NCBI GenBank assembly: GCA_036675505.1
Contig: JAKFEW010000041.1
Span: forward strand, 1-64,000
Reading direction: 5' to 3'
DNA from: JAKFEW01 sp036675505
Lineage (GTDB): Bacteria > Cyanobacteriota > Sericytochromatia > S15B-MN24 > JAQBPE01
DNA length: 64,000 nt
The notes under the pieces are model-generated. The model did no database searches. It had not been told where the DNA came from and was given only the letters and a program-made list of their open reading frames with translations. How positions within the stretch are numbered: position 1 is the first letter of the stretch; every line of letters begins with the position of its first letter. A program made the translations under genes and the position numbers. Below, piece by piece: positions 50,957 through 59,993 of the stretch.

Positions 50957-52582
50957 ATGAAATCCGCCACAAGCCTTCGCTTGCGCCTCGGATTGGGGCT
51001 GGGCATCGTGTTGCCGCTCGCGATCACCAACTGCGGGCGACCGGTCCCGACCGCCAGCGAGGGGAGCGGCCCGGTCGAAGCCCCGGTCGCGGCCACGGCC
51101 GCGGCCGCCAGCGCCCTCTGGACGCGGGCCTTCGACGTCGATCCGTTCCACGGCGCGGCGTTCCCGAGCGTCGAGGAGCTGACGACGATGGACGCCGTGC
51201 CCTTCGTGGCCGACATCACGGCCGTGTCGCACGACCTCGCGTCAGGCCAGACGCGGGTCACGCTTCGGCTCGGCGCGAAGGGCGTCGACGTGGCGGATTT
51301 CCGGTTCGAGGCCGGCACGGCGCTCTCGCCCCAGGTCGAGGACGTCGTTCTGGGCGAATTTGCGGCCGCGGGGCCGGACCGGACGGTCGAGCTGACCTTC
51401 CCGAACCCGGCCGGGGCGTCGTTCACCCTGAACCTCGCGTTCACCGGCGCTGCCGCGTCCCGCTCGCCCCGTTACCGGCTGGCGGCGACGCCGATCGGCG
51501 CGACGGCCAGCAGCAGCCTGTCGGGCTTCGGGCCCGCCCGCGCGGTGGATGCGAACCTCGCCACCGAGTGGGCCAGCGGCGGCTACCGCGAGGCGCAGGC
51601 GACCCTGACGCTCGATCTGGGAGCGCGCCAGGCGATCGCCCAGCTGAGAACCAAGCAGGCGCCTTTGAGCGGCAGCGGCGCTTACTACCAGCTGGAGGTC
51701 TCCGACGACGGCACCTCCTTCACGGTGGTGTCGGGCCAGCTCCGCAACGCCACCTGGGGCATGGAGACCCGCACGCTGCCGGCGGGGACGGCCGGCCGCT
51801 ACCTGCGGCTCCACTTCTTCAACGCCGCCGTGAACCCGGCCGCGCGGTTCAGCGTCTTCGAGAACGACGTCACCGGCGGCGGCGCCGCGCCGTCGCCGGC
51901 CCCGTCGACGACGCCCACGCCCGCGCCGAGTGCCTCACCGACCCCCACGGGCGGTGGCCTGGTCGAGAGCTTCGAGTCCTACGGCGTGGGCACCCACCCC
52001 GGCAGCTTCGTCGATCCGATCGACGAGGGCTACAGCTACAGCTGGATGCCGCGCGTGAGCTGGCGCATCACGTCCTTGAACGGCTCGAAGCAGTTCCTGC
52101 ATGACGGCCTGAACACCCGTGCCGTGTTGAGCTTCCGGCGCTACCGCGGCGGGGCGCTCGGCAGCAACGGCCAGCTCCCCAACCGGTACTTCGCGGAGGT
52201 GCGGGTCACGCCGATCCGTAGCTACACCTACAGCCCGGTGGGCGACCAGGGCACCCAGGTCTTTTACTTGAACCCCACGAACTACGTGGAGGTGCTGATC
52301 AAGCAAAACGTCTTCGAGGTGTGGCAGGCCACCAACGCCCAGCCCTTCTCGTCGGCCGGCTGGCAGCGGCTTTTCGTCCTGAACACCTCGACCGCCGCGA
52401 ACCAGGCCCGCTGGCTCGGCGCCGAGATCGACCTCGGCGCGGGCACGCTGGTCGCCTACCTGGACCGCGTGCGCCGCACGTCCGTCCGCGCATCGCAGCT
52501 GACGCCGCGCACGCACTTCCTGGCGCTGCGCGGCACGGGCAACGTCGTGGCGCACGACGACCTGCGCATCGCGCCGCGGTGA
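50957..52582 (+). CDS. Modular lipoprotein: discoidin (F5/8 type C)-like domain, linker, concanavalin-like C-domain
   Basis: A 541-aa protein with lipobox LAITNC (Cys about 26); GAGGAGAA precedes ATG. Residues 175-310 are an F5/8 type C module (ARAVDANLATEWASGGYREAQATLTLDLG...YLRLHFFNAA). A short Pro/Thr/Ser linker (about 315-335) leads to a C-terminal domain with a FESYGVGTHPGSFVDPIDEGY opening and YFAEVRVTPI / ALRGTGNVVAHDDLRI ends, which looks like a concanavalin-type sugar-binding fold. First gene of the surface-lipoprotein cluster. A perfect 16-bp palindrome lies after its stop. Confidence 0.75.
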   Translation: MKSATSLRLRLGLGLGIVLPLAITNCGRPVPTASEGSGPVEAPVAATAAAASALWTRAFDVDPFHGAAFPSVEELTTMDAVPFVADITAVSHDLASGQTRVTLRLGAKGVDVADFRFEAGTALSPQVEDVVLGEFAAAGPDRTVELTFPNPAGASFTLNLAFTGAAASRSPRYRLAATPIGATASSSLSGFGPARAVDANLATEWASGGYREAQATLTLDLGARQAIAQLRTKQAPLSGSGAYYQLEVSDDGTSFTVVSGQLRNATWGMETRTLPAGTAGRYLRLHFFNAAVNPAARFSVFENDVTGGGAAPSPAPSTTPTPAPSASPTPTGGGLVESFESYGVGTHPGSFVDPIDEGYSYSWMPRVSWRITSLNGSKQFLHDGLNTRAVLSFRRYRGGALGSNGQLPNRYFAEVRVTPIRSYTYSPVGDQGTQVFYLNPTNYVEVLIKQNVFEVWQATNAQPFSSAGWQRLFVLNTSTAANQARWLGAEIDLGAGTLVAYLDRVRRTSVRASQLTPRTHFLALRGTGNVVAHDDLRIAPR

Positions 52583-52602
52583 AGCGGGCGGCGCGCCCGA
52601 CG

Positions 52603-52634
52603 CCGCCGCCTGGCCCGCGCGGGCCAGGCGGCGG
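52603..52634. terminator. 16-bp perfect palindrome between convergent genes
   Basis: CCGCCGCCTGGCCCGC directly followed by its complement GCGGGCCAGGCGGCGG, 20 bases after the 50957 gene stop and 18 bases before the 3' end of the next gene. Confidence 0.75.
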
Positions 52635-52652
52635 TGAGCTGCCATGGTGTTG

Positions 52653-54041
52653 CTACGGCGTCGCCGCGACGGTCAGGTCGTATGTCACGTCCAGCGTGAA
52701 CGTGCCACGCGTGCCGGTGAATCGGATGACGTGCTCGCCTGCTGGAAGCGGCGGCACGAAGACGTAGTAGCCGGAGGCCTGACCTTGGAGCTGGCTGGTG
52801 TCGTCGCGCCAGCAGTTGTTGACCAGCCCCGCGCCCGGGATCAGCTCGGTGGGATCGTCGACCGCGCAGCCCACCGCCAGCTGCGTGCCGGGCAGCAGCG
52901 GCGACTCGAAGATCGGCGAGATCGAGTAGAAGCGCAGCACCTCGTCCTGGCCGATGGTCTGGCCGTCGATCGTCAGGCCGAGGCCCGAGGCAGTGGTGGC
53001 GCCCGTGTCGTCGAGGTAGGTCGTGAGGCCCTCGAACGTAGCTTGCGTGAGCGGATATGTCAGCGGGTCGCCCGGAAACGGGCTGATCAACTCGCCGGTC
53101 GCCACGCGGCGATCTTCGGCATAGGCGCGGTTCAGGATCGGGAAGAACAGCGCCGTGCCCACAGGCACCGTGCCGGATCGCGTGTAGGTTCCGCCGGCGA
53201 AGGCGCCGCCGAGGAACCAGACGTCGCCCGTCTGCCCGCTGGCGAGATCGACGGCGCCGGTCTGGCTCAATGGGTGCGTGGCGTCCGGTTGGGCCCAGGC
53301 CCACTGCCACCAGGACGCGTTCCATTCGGCGTAGGTCCGGCCGTTAGGCGCCGAGTCCGGCGCCGCGATCGGTAGCGCTGGCGCCGTGGACGGCGAGGCG
53401 CTCGGCGAGGGCGTTGCGGACGGCGGAGCCGTCGGGCTCGTGCTGGGCGTCGGCGTGGGGGCGACGGTCGGCGATGGCGAAGGCGCCGGGCCTTCGAAGA
53501 CATGGGCTTCACAGACGAGCAAGCCGTCCGCGCCGCCCGAGTCGAAGGTGAACACGAGCGTGCCGGTGCTCGTCGCCGGGACCGGCACGCTGACGGGCGT
53601 CGTTTCGGGCGGCGACCAGTCCGTGAGGATCGTCGTCGACGTGCCGTCCGCGGCGATCGCCGCGACGCTGACCTTCACGCGGGCGTTGTCGGGCGACGAC
53701 GTACCGCCCAGGCTCAGCTTGACCCCGACGCCCACGACGCTCGCCGCGCGTCCGAGATTGAGGGTCAGGGTTTGGGCGTCATCATCCGCCGCGGGCCCCC
53801 AGGCCGAGGTGAGGACCCCGTCGATCGCGTTGCCTGCTGCGAACCAGGTCGCGTTCCGCGTGGAGCTGGCCGTGACGCCCGCGACGTCGACGAGCGACGC
53901 GCCGGGCACGTCCATCAAGGCGTAAACCGCTTCGCCGCGCCCCGCCGCGGGCGGGTCGCCGGGGCCGGTCGTGGGTCGCGTGGCGCAACCGACGAGCACG
54001 AGGCCTGCGATCAGAGCGATGAATCGCCGTTCACGTAGCAT
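52653..54041 (-). CDS. Modular lipoprotein: discoidin-like domain, Pro/Thr/Ser linker, W-rich C-domain
   Basis: A 462-aa protein with lipobox LVLVGC (Cys 19). Residues 48-185 form a discoidin-like module (VTASSTRNATWFAAGNAIDGVLTSAWGP...LTLNLGRAASVVGVGVKLSL) with a C-terminal FDSGGADGLLVCEA strand. A linker of S/T/P repeats (about 187-230) follows. The C-terminal domain begins YAEWNASWWQWAWAQP and contains GDVWFLGG and VPVGTALFFPILN, a secreted family I have seen but cannot name. The leader carries a hairpin (54058-54084) shared with the 59696 paralogue. Confidence 0.75.
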   Translation of the reverse strand: MLRERRFIALIAGLVLVGCATRPTTGPGDPPAAGRGEAVYALMDVPGASLVDVAGVTASSTRNATWFAAGNAIDGVLTSAWGPAADDDAQTLTLNLGRAASVVGVGVKLSLGGTSSPDNARVKVSVAAIAADGTSTTILTDWSPPETTPVSVPVPATSTGTLVFTFDSGGADGLLVCEAHVFEGPAPSPSPTVAPTPTPSTSPTAPPSATPSPSASPSTAPALPIAAPDSAPNGRTYAEWNASWWQWAWAQPDATHPLSQTGAVDLASGQTGDVWFLGGAFAGGTYTRSGTVPVGTALFFPILNRAYAEDRRVATGELISPFPGDPLTYPLTQATFEGLTTYLDDTGATTASGLGLTIDGQTIGQDEVLRFYSISPIFESPLLPGTQLAVGCAVDDPTELIPGAGLVNNCWRDDTSQLQGQASGYYVFVPPLPAGEHVIRFTGTRGTFTLDVTYDLTVAATP

Positions 54042-54057
54042 ACGAACCTCCCTTCCG

Positions 54058-54084
54058 GTTCGGACACCGTCTTGCGGTCCGAAC
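54058..54084 (-). promoter_or_regulatory. Leader hairpin, copy A (upstream of 54041 gene)
   Basis: Minus-strand RNA forms GTTCGGAC/GTCCGAAC (8 bp), a two-base bulge and a CG/CG cap around CAAGA. It ends just before CGGAAGGGAGG, the Shine-Dalgarno region. A matching hairpin precedes the paralogous gene at 59696. Confidence 0.55.
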
Positions 54085-54135
54085 TTTCGAGGAAATCGTA
54101 TAAGTAATTCGTTGACTATGTTGACATGATTTCAA

Positions 54136-54161
54136 GTCAGCATTGTTGGATCAATACTGAC
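54136..54161. terminator. Probable terminator/operator hairpin after the SGNH gene
   Basis: GTCAGCATTG and CAATACTGAC pair (one mismatch) around TTGGAT, between the end of the 54207 gene and the start of the 54041 gene on the minus strand. Confidence 0.4.
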
Positions 54162-54206
54162 GGCGCTCAGGGGCTCGCGTCGGGCCCTGCAGATTCGTCC
54201 GGATCG

Positions 54207-55874
54207 TCACGGTCCGTAGGCCCTAGCCGCGGCCTCCGCCCACAGCCGCTGGATCGAGCGTTGGCCCGCCGCCGTCGGGTGGACCTTGTCGTACTGGAGC
54301 TCCTCGGGGTGGTTCTTGAACCACGTGTAGAGGTCAGGGCCCGGCAGTAGGTGGTTGGCGGCGGTCAACTCGTCGATGGCCGTGACGTAGGCGAAGAGGT
54401 TCCAGTTGAGGTTCCAGGGCACGCGGGCGAGCACGGGCGTGCGGCCAGACGACCGGATCGCGTCGATCATCGCCTGCACCTGGGCCTTGAACGTGGCGAC
54501 CGGCACCACCTTCCATGCGTCATTGGTGCCGAAGGCCAGCCCCACGAAGCTCCCCGCCGGCGTGAGCGGCAAGCCCACGGCGAGCTTCTGCTGCCCGTCG
54601 GACGCCTTGTCGCCGCCCGTGCCGGCGCCGACCACGATCGGCGAACGGCCGGGCACGAGGCTCGCCACCGTCGGGGAGAACACGTTGGCCGCGCCCGGGT
54701 GGAACGCCAGGGCCGTGATGCTGTCGCCCAGGATCAGCCAGCTGTCCATGCGGGCGGCGCTGGTCGAGCGGTGGACCTCCAGCTCGCGGAGCTGCGGCTT
54801 GTATTGCCACTGGCCGCTGATCGCCAGGCGGATCCAGCGGGCGCCGGGCGCCGTCGCGGTGTCGACGCGCGAACGCACTGGGTTGTCGCGGATCGCGGCG
54901 ACGGTGGTCCAGGTGCCGTTGCGGCCGTCGCTCGAGTCGGCGGACGCCTCCACCGTGTAGTGGCGCGGGACGTTGGTGCGCTCCAGGTAATAGTTGCTGC
55001 TGGCATGCCAGAGCACCGCCAGGGTGCCGCTGGCCGGCTCGGCGAGCGGCACCGCCACCCACTGGGGCAGGCCGCCCCAGGGCTCCCAGAAGGTCCCGGG
55101 CAGCCCGTCGGCGGCCGCCGTGGCGTTGCCGCTGCTCGCGCGGGCGCTGCCGGCCAGAGACAGGCGTTCCAGGGGCGGGGGCGGTGATGAGCCGGGCGGC
55201 GTCGGCGGGGCGGAGGGCATGGGCGTCGGCGTGGCCCCTGGCGTGGGCGTGGGGCCCACCGGCGACGCGGTGGTAGATGGCAGGGGCGCCGGGGAGCCCG
55301 CGGCCGTGCCGGTGACTGTCAGCTCGAAGACCGCGAAGTGGGCGGCCGGGGTGGTCGGGCTGTTGCGCCAGAACACACGCACGAGGCGCCCGGTCGTCCC
55401 GGCGGGGAGCGTCTTGGTCTCCATCCCCCAGGTGGTGTTGCGCTGGTTGGCGAGCGCCGTGGTCCAGCTGGCACCGGTGCTGGACACTTGCACGTCGTAC
55501 GAGGCACCGGCGGGCGTCGGCCCGGTCTTGAGCGCCACACCGGCGAGGGTGGCCGCCAGGCCCAGGTCCACGGCAGCCCAGCTCGTCGCTGGCTTGTAGG
55601 GCCCGTTGATCCACTCGGTGGCCTGGTTGCCGTCTGCCAGGCGAGCGGGCGGGTAGCCCGCCGTGGCGCTGTCGGTGTTCACGGCCAGGATCGGCAGGGG
55701 CCCGGCGGCCAACAGGCGGAAGCGCCCGCCACCCGCCTGGCCGCCGGGCTGAGGTAGGCTGACCCGCGCCTCGCCGGCGTGAACCGCTTCCACCGGCACG
55801 GTCGGTGGCTCGACCTCGCCACAGGCTGCCAGCGTCACCATGGCGAGCGGCCACCAACGCCCGCGGCGTATCAT
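54207..55874 (-). CDS. Modular lipoprotein: two discoidin-like domains and SGNH/GDSL hydrolase
   Basis: A 555-aa protein with lipobox MVTLAAC (Cys 18). Residues 55-200 are a discoidin-like module almost identical in wording to that of the upstream gene (ARLADGNQATEWINGPYK; NTTWGMETKTLPAG). A Pro/Thr linker follows, then a second F5/8 type C module (about 240-370) and an SGNH hydrolase: SWLILGDSITAL (Ser about 380), FGTNDAW and YDKVHPTAAGQ (catalytic Asp/His about 526-529). It likely deacetylates or esterolyses polysaccharides near the cell. Its ATG overlaps the stop of the GH-like gene by four bases. Confidence 0.8.
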   Translation of the reverse strand: MIRRGRWWPLAMVTLAACGEVEPPTVPVEAVHAGEARVSLPQPGGQAGGGRFRLLAAGPLPILAVNTDSATAGYPPARLADGNQATEWINGPYKPATSWAAVDLGLAATLAGVALKTGPTPAGASYDVQVSSTGASWTTALANQRNTTWGMETKTLPAGTTGRLVRVFWRNSPTTPAAHFAVFELTVTGTAAGSPAPLPSTTASPVGPTPTPGATPTPMPSAPPTPPGSSPPPPLERLSLAGSARASSGNATAAADGLPGTFWEPWGGLPQWVAVPLAEPASGTLAVLWHASSNYYLERTNVPRHYTVEASADSSDGRNGTWTTVAAIRDNPVRSRVDTATAPGARWIRLAISGQWQYKPQLRELEVHRSTSAARMDSWLILGDSITALAFHPGAANVFSPTVASLVPGRSPIVVGAGTGGDKASDGQQKLAVGLPLTPAGSFVGLAFGTNDAWKVVPVATFKAQVQAMIDAIRSSGRTPVLARVPWNLNWNLFAYVTAIDELTAANHLLPGPDLYTWFKNHPEELQYDKVHPTAAGQRSIQRLWAEAAARAYGP

Positions 55875-57916
55875 GGGCGGACCTCGAAGATCGTGACGGA
55901 GGCCCGTTTGAAGCGGTACGCGCCCAGGTTGGGGCTGGTGGAGACGATTTCGTCAGCGTTGGCGGCATCCCACCCCGCCGCGGCCGAGAGCTCGTAGGCC
56001 GTCGCCGAGCTCGGCTGGAAGCCCACGTCCACGCGCGCGGTCACGTCGAGGTCGTTCAGGCGGTTGATCACCATCACGAAGACCCGGTCGCCGCTCTTGG
56101 CGGCGGCGAAGCCCAGGCGCGGCAGCGTGACGTTCGTCGCCACGCCGGCCACCTGGATCGCCGGTATGCCCGAGCCGCTGCTCGCGACGGCCAGGTCGCC
56201 CCAGTGCCGGGCGATCATGCGTTCCAGCTTGAAGATGGCGGTGGGGCGGGCCGGATCGTCCCCGAAGAACAGGGCGTCGTCCGCCGCTTCCTCGTGGTCC
56301 AGGCCCAGGACCGGGCAGAGGCGGATGTCCTGGTTGAAGGCGAGCGCGATCGAGTCAGCCGTGTAGAGGGCGCCGAACATGCCGCGCGCCCGCGTGGCGT
56401 CGCCGTAGAAGCCGACCATGAACTCGGTGTTGGCGATCCAGACCGATCGCCCGCCCGCGTACTGCCGGATGGCCGGCTTGATCTCGTTCTCGATTTTCTG
56501 CCGGTTCCACTCGTTCTGGGCCATGATCTGTTTCAGGTTCACCGAGCTGTAGTTCGCCACTGGCCAGGACGGATAGCCGTGGAACGTCAGGAAGTCCACC
56601 TGGTCGCCCATCGTGGTCAGGATGTTCTTGACGGTCGTCGCGCCGCCGCTCCAGCCGTTGCCGGTCCAGCTCGAGTTGGTCGTGGCGACCGCCCCGATCT
56701 GGATCGGCACGTCCGAGGCCGCGCGCATCTGCTGGGCGAAGGTCCTGGCGCGCTGGGCGTAGACCGTCTCGTTGGGCGCATAGTTGGGGTGGCCGCGCTG
56801 CCCGATCCAGCTGATCTCGTTGCCCAGCTCGAACAGGCGCGTGGGCTGCGTGTTGGCGTTGGGGTAGCGCAGCCGATTCGCGTCGCCGGCATGGTTCAGG
56901 TAGCTCACATAGCGCGCCGCTTCCTCGGCCGTGCCGGTGCCGAAGTTGATCACATGGAAGGGATCCGCGCCCATGGCCTGGGCTTCATCCAGGTAATGGC
57001 GGATATCGTCGTAGGGATAGGGCCCGGTCAAGCCCCAGCTGGACGCGAAGTGGAAGCCCACCATGTTCGCGTAGTCGTAGCGCCCGTCGGTCGGGCCGTG
57101 GCCCATGCGATAGACGAAGCTGTCCGAGCCCCAGGTGGGGCGCAGCTCACGCAGCTTGGCGAGCTGCGCCGCCGCGTTGCCGAAGCTCGACTTCACGTGG
57201 TTGCGGACGGTGCCCAGCACGTGGCCCGTCGTGGCGTGCAGGACCCGGTCGGGACGCACCAGGATGGTCGCGCCGACCGGCGCGGTGCCGCTCGGCGTGG
57301 GCGCCGGCGTGGGGGCGGCCGACGGAAAGGCGGTGGGCGAGCCCTGGGGCGCCGGCGTGGCCGTCGGCAGCGGGGTGGGGGCCGGGGAGCCCGAGGCCGT
57401 GCCGTTGACCACCAGCTCGAAAATCGAGAAGTGGGCGGCGGGCGCGGCGGGGTTGTTGCGCCAGAACACGCGCAGGCGCCGGCCGGCGGTGCCTGCGGGG
57501 AGCGTCTTGGTCTCCATGCCCCAGGTCGTGTTGCGCTGGCCTGCGAGCACCGTGGTCCAGGCGCTGCCGTCGTTCGAAGCTTGCAAATCGTACGCCGCGC
57601 CGGCCGCCGTCGGCCCGGTCTTGATCGCCACGCTGGCGAGGGTCGCGGCCCGGCCGAGGTCTACCGCCGCCCAGCTGGTCGCCGCCTTGTAGGGGCCGTT
57701 GGTCCACTCGGTGGCCTGGTTGCCGTCCGCTAGGCGGGCGGGTGGAAGCCCCGCGACGGCGCTGTCCGCGCTCACGGCGACGATCGCCAGCGGCGCCACC
57801 GCCTGGAGCTGGAAGCGACGTGCCTCGGATGCGCCTGGGCTCGTCGCCGGCGGTACTGGCCCGCAAGAGAGCAAGATCAGCAACGGGGCGGGCCACCAGC
57901 GCGATCGAATTTTCAT
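55871..57916 (-). CDS. Modular lipoprotein: discoidin-like domain and clan GH-A glycosidase-like domain
   Basis: A 681-aa protein with lipobox LLILLSC (Cys 18). Residues 40-180 are a discoidin-like module (ARLADGNQATEWTNGPYK). After a Pro/Thr linker comes a long (beta/alpha)8-like domain from about 225: LAKLRELRPTWGSD, FELGNEISWIGQRG (acid/base Glu about 365) and SVWIANTEFMVGF (nucleophile Glu about 495), typical for GH51/GH39/GH79-like arabinofuranosidase or glucuronidase families. The C-terminal 100 residues are a beta-sandwich. Coupled by ATGA to the SGNH gene; together they could cut and deacylate the same glycan. Confidence 0.8.
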   Translation of the reverse strand: MKIRSRWWPAPLLILLSCGPVPPATSPGASEARRFQLQAVAPLAIVAVSADSAVAGLPPARLADGNQATEWTNGPYKAATSWAAVDLGRAATLASVAIKTGPTAAGAAYDLQASNDGSAWTTVLAGQRNTTWGMETKTLPAGTAGRRLRVFWRNNPAAPAAHFSIFELVVNGTASGSPAPTPLPTATPAPQGSPTAFPSAAPTPAPTPSGTAPVGATILVRPDRVLHATTGHVLGTVRNHVKSSFGNAAAQLAKLRELRPTWGSDSFVYRMGHGPTDGRYDYANMVGFHFASSWGLTGPYPYDDIRHYLDEAQAMGADPFHVINFGTGTAEEAARYVSYLNHAGDANRLRYPNANTQPTRLFELGNEISWIGQRGHPNYAPNETVYAQRARTFAQQMRAASDVPIQIGAVATTNSSWTGNGWSGGATTVKNILTTMGDQVDFLTFHGYPSWPVANYSSVNLKQIMAQNEWNRQKIENEIKPAIRQYAGGRSVWIANTEFMVGFYGDATRARGMFGALYTADSIALAFNQDIRLCPVLGLDHEEAADDALFFGDDPARPTAIFKLERMIARHWGDLAVASSGSGIPAIQVAGVATNVTLPRLGFAAAKSGDRVFVMVINRLNDLDVTARVDVGFQPSSATAYELSAAAGWDAANADEIVSTSPNLGAYRFKRASVTIFEVRP

Positions 57917-57976
57917 GGGTCGAGCGTAGCATCGACCTTACCCGACCTGAACATCCATTGTGAACACCCATTTTCG

Positions 57977-58016
57977 ATGATGAGAGGCCGGGGCTTTCGC
58001 CGCGGCCTCTCATCAT
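57977..58016. terminator. 13-bp perfect hairpin after the CHRD gene
   Basis: ATGATGAGAGGCC and GGCCTCTCATCAT around a 14-base G/C-rich loop, 33 bases beyond the stop of the 58050 gene and upstream of the 57916 start. Confidence 0.75.
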
Positions 58017-58049
58017 GAGGTGTGTCGAAATGATGGAAGAATCAGGTGG

Positions 58050-59696
58050 TCACGGGAAAACTTGGCCACGGAGCTCGCCACTCGCGAAGTCGCCGGGGCC
58101 CGTGTCGATCGGCGCGACGCCGTCGTCCGTATGGACGTTCACGTAGACCGTGCCGGCCTGGAGCTGCGCGACCAGGTCCGCGAGGGTGCTGCCGGCCAGC
58201 GCGCCCGTCAGGTCGGCGGCCGTCAGGGCGTCGCCCTCCACGCCGCCCTCGATGAGGTTCGCCACGATGTCGCCGTTCACGCCCGGCGCGCCCAGGTGGA
58301 TGTGCGCGCTGTCCAAGTTCTGAAGGGACGAGAACGTGAAATCGAAATCCAGCGAGAGGCCGTCCGCGCTCAGGCTGAACGCGACGGTGCCGGTCGCGTC
58401 GGTGATGCGCGGTGGCACTTCGTTCGCGCCGCTGAGCGGGATGGCGGTCGCGTAGGGCGACGGCGTCGGGGTCGGCGTCGGTTCCACTGTCGGGGTGGCC
58501 GATGGCGTCGGCTCGGCCGTGGGGGTGGCTGACGGGGTCGGCTCGACTGTCGGGGGCGCCGATGGCGTCGGCTCGGCCGTCGGCGTCGGTTCCGCCGTCG
58601 GCGTCGGTTCCGCGGTCGGCGAGGCCGACGGGGTCGGGCCGGTGACGACGCCCGCGTCGCAGACCAGCAGGCCACCCACGCCGCCGGTGTCGAAGGCGAA
58701 CACGATCCGGCTCGCGGCCGTGTCCGGCACGTCGAGCGTGGCGAGCGAGCCTTCGGTCGGCGTCCAGCTCTCGGCGAGCGTCGTCGTCGTGCCGTCTGCC
58801 GCGACGGCGGAGACGTTCACCGACACCCGCGCGGCCGCCGCGGTGGCGCCCTGCGAGTCGCCCAGGCTGAGCTTCAGCTGCACGGCCGTGACGGTCGGCG
58901 TGCCTGCGAGGTCGACGGTCAACGTCGGGCTGGCGTCGTCTGGCGCCGGCGCCCAGGCCGAGCTGAGGTTCTCGTCGATCGCGTTGCTCGCCACGAACCA
59001 CACGCCGCTGCGCGCGGAGCTCACGGCCACGCCTTCGATCGGCGGGGTCGTGGTGGGCACCGGCGTCGGCCCGCCTGAAGGCGTCGTGGTCGGCGACGGC
59101 TGGGTCGACGGCGATGCTGTCGGGCCGGGACCTGTGAGCGCGATCGCTTCGCACACCAGCAGGCCATCCAGGCCACCGGTGTCAAACGTGAATCGGAGCT
59201 TGCTCGCGGTCGTTGCGGGCACGGCGAACGTTTCGATGATCGTCTCGGCCGGCGTCCAGCCCGAGGCGATGGTCGTGGCGGTGCCGTCTTCGGCCACGGC
59301 CGCGACGGTGACCTTCACGCGTGCGTTGGCGGGAGACGAGGTCTGGCCGATGCTGAGCTTCACCTTCACGCCCGTGATGGTGAAGACACCTCCCAGGTCC
59401 AGGGTCAGCGACGGATTGTCGTCGCCCGCCGCGGGCGCCCAGGCGGTATTGTAGCGCTTGTCGAGCGTGTTCGTGGGGCTGAAGAACGACGTGTTGCGGG
59501 TCGAGCTCGCCGTCACGCCGACGACATCCACCTCGGTCGTGACGGGCTCGTCCTGCAGCGCGTAGCCGGTGGTGCGGTCGGCGCCTGGCCCGCCGCCCGG
59601 CGTTGGCGCGCCGGCGGGGCCGGTGGGGGGCTGTGTGGCGCAGCCGAAGACCAACAGGCCGGTGATGAGGGCTGCAATCCGACGTTCACGATTCAT
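58050..59696 (-). CDS. Modular lipoprotein: two discoidin-like domains, long linker, CHRD domain
   Basis: A 548-aa protein with lipobox LLVFGC (Cys 19). The first discoidin-like module (about 55-190) is a clear paralogue of the one in the 52653-54041 gene (VTASSTRNTSFFSPTNTLDKRYNTAWAP). A second (about 220-350) follows a short linker. Then comes a long PTPTAEPTPSA-type linker (about 355-415) and a C-terminal CHRD domain (IPLSGANEVPP; DSAHIHLGAPGVNGDIVANL; VYVNVHTDDG). CHRD domains are found in chordin and many secreted bacterial proteins; their role is unknown. The leader hairpin matches that of the paralogue. Confidence 0.85.
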   Translation of the reverse strand: MNRERRIAALITGLLVFGCATQPPTGPAGAPTPGGGPGADRTTGYALQDEPVTTEVDVVGVTASSTRNTSFFSPTNTLDKRYNTAWAPAAGDDNPSLTLDLGGVFTITGVKVKLSIGQTSSPANARVKVTVAAVAEDGTATTIASGWTPAETIIETFAVPATTASKLRFTFDTGGLDGLLVCEAIALTGPGPTASPSTQPSPTTTPSGGPTPVPTTTPPIEGVAVSSARSGVWFVASNAIDENLSSAWAPAPDDASPTLTVDLAGTPTVTAVQLKLSLGDSQGATAAAARVSVNVSAVAADGTTTTLAESWTPTEGSLATLDVPDTAASRIVFAFDTGGVGGLLVCDAGVVTGPTPSASPTAEPTPTAEPTPTAEPTPSAPPTVEPTPSATPTAEPTPSATPTVEPTPTPTPSPYATAIPLSGANEVPPRITDATGTVAFSLSADGLSLDFDFTFSSLQNLDSAHIHLGAPGVNGDIVANLIEGGVEGDALTAADLTGALAGSTLADLVAQLQAGTVYVNVHTDDGVAPIDTGPGDFASGELRGQVFP

Positions 59697-59713
59697 GCGT
59701 TCCTCCCTTCCCG

Positions 59714-59739
59714 GTCCGGATGCCGTCTTCGGCCCGGAC
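59714..59739 (-). promoter_or_regulatory. Leader hairpin, copy B (upstream of 59696 gene)
   Basis: Minus-strand RNA GTCCGG/CCGGAC, two-base right-hand bulge, then GCCG/CGGC around AAGA, 17 bases before the start codon and beside GGGAAGGGAGG. Compared with copy A, one stem pair changes from T-A to C-G with pairing kept, and the loop-side sequence AAGACGG is identical. Confidence 0.55.
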
Positions 59740-59993
59740 TTCCTGGGTCATCCTAACCACTCCTGCCGAGCGGTGTTCACAATAAACAGGGGGTCTCTTG
59801 CAAAATCGACACAGGATCCACGCCGACGCCGGTTGGGCAACGGGCGAGCACCGGGCAACAACTTTTACTTAAATTAACCTTAATCGATGATTAACCAATT
59901 AACACGTCAGGCAAATCCTTAAGGCGGAGATAACCTGCCTATAAGACTTTGTTGATCCATGGCTCCCCGCCCCCGAGAGGAACCGAACCCCAT
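59740..59993. other. AT-rich divergent promoter region
   Basis: No gene. It separates the minus-strand CHRD gene from the plus-strand EF-hand gene. The right half is unusually AT-rich (TTAATCGATGATTAA at about 59879 is a 15-bp palindrome with TTAACC/GGTTAA-like repeats around it), and TATAAG at 59940-59945 is a likely -10 for the EF-hand gene. Confidence 0.4.

Noticed and set aside
58440..58640. Tandem repeat resembling a CRISPR array
   Set aside because: The short GGCGTCGG-type repeats encode the PTPTAEPTPS linker of the CHRD lipoprotein in frame; no spacers or cas genes.
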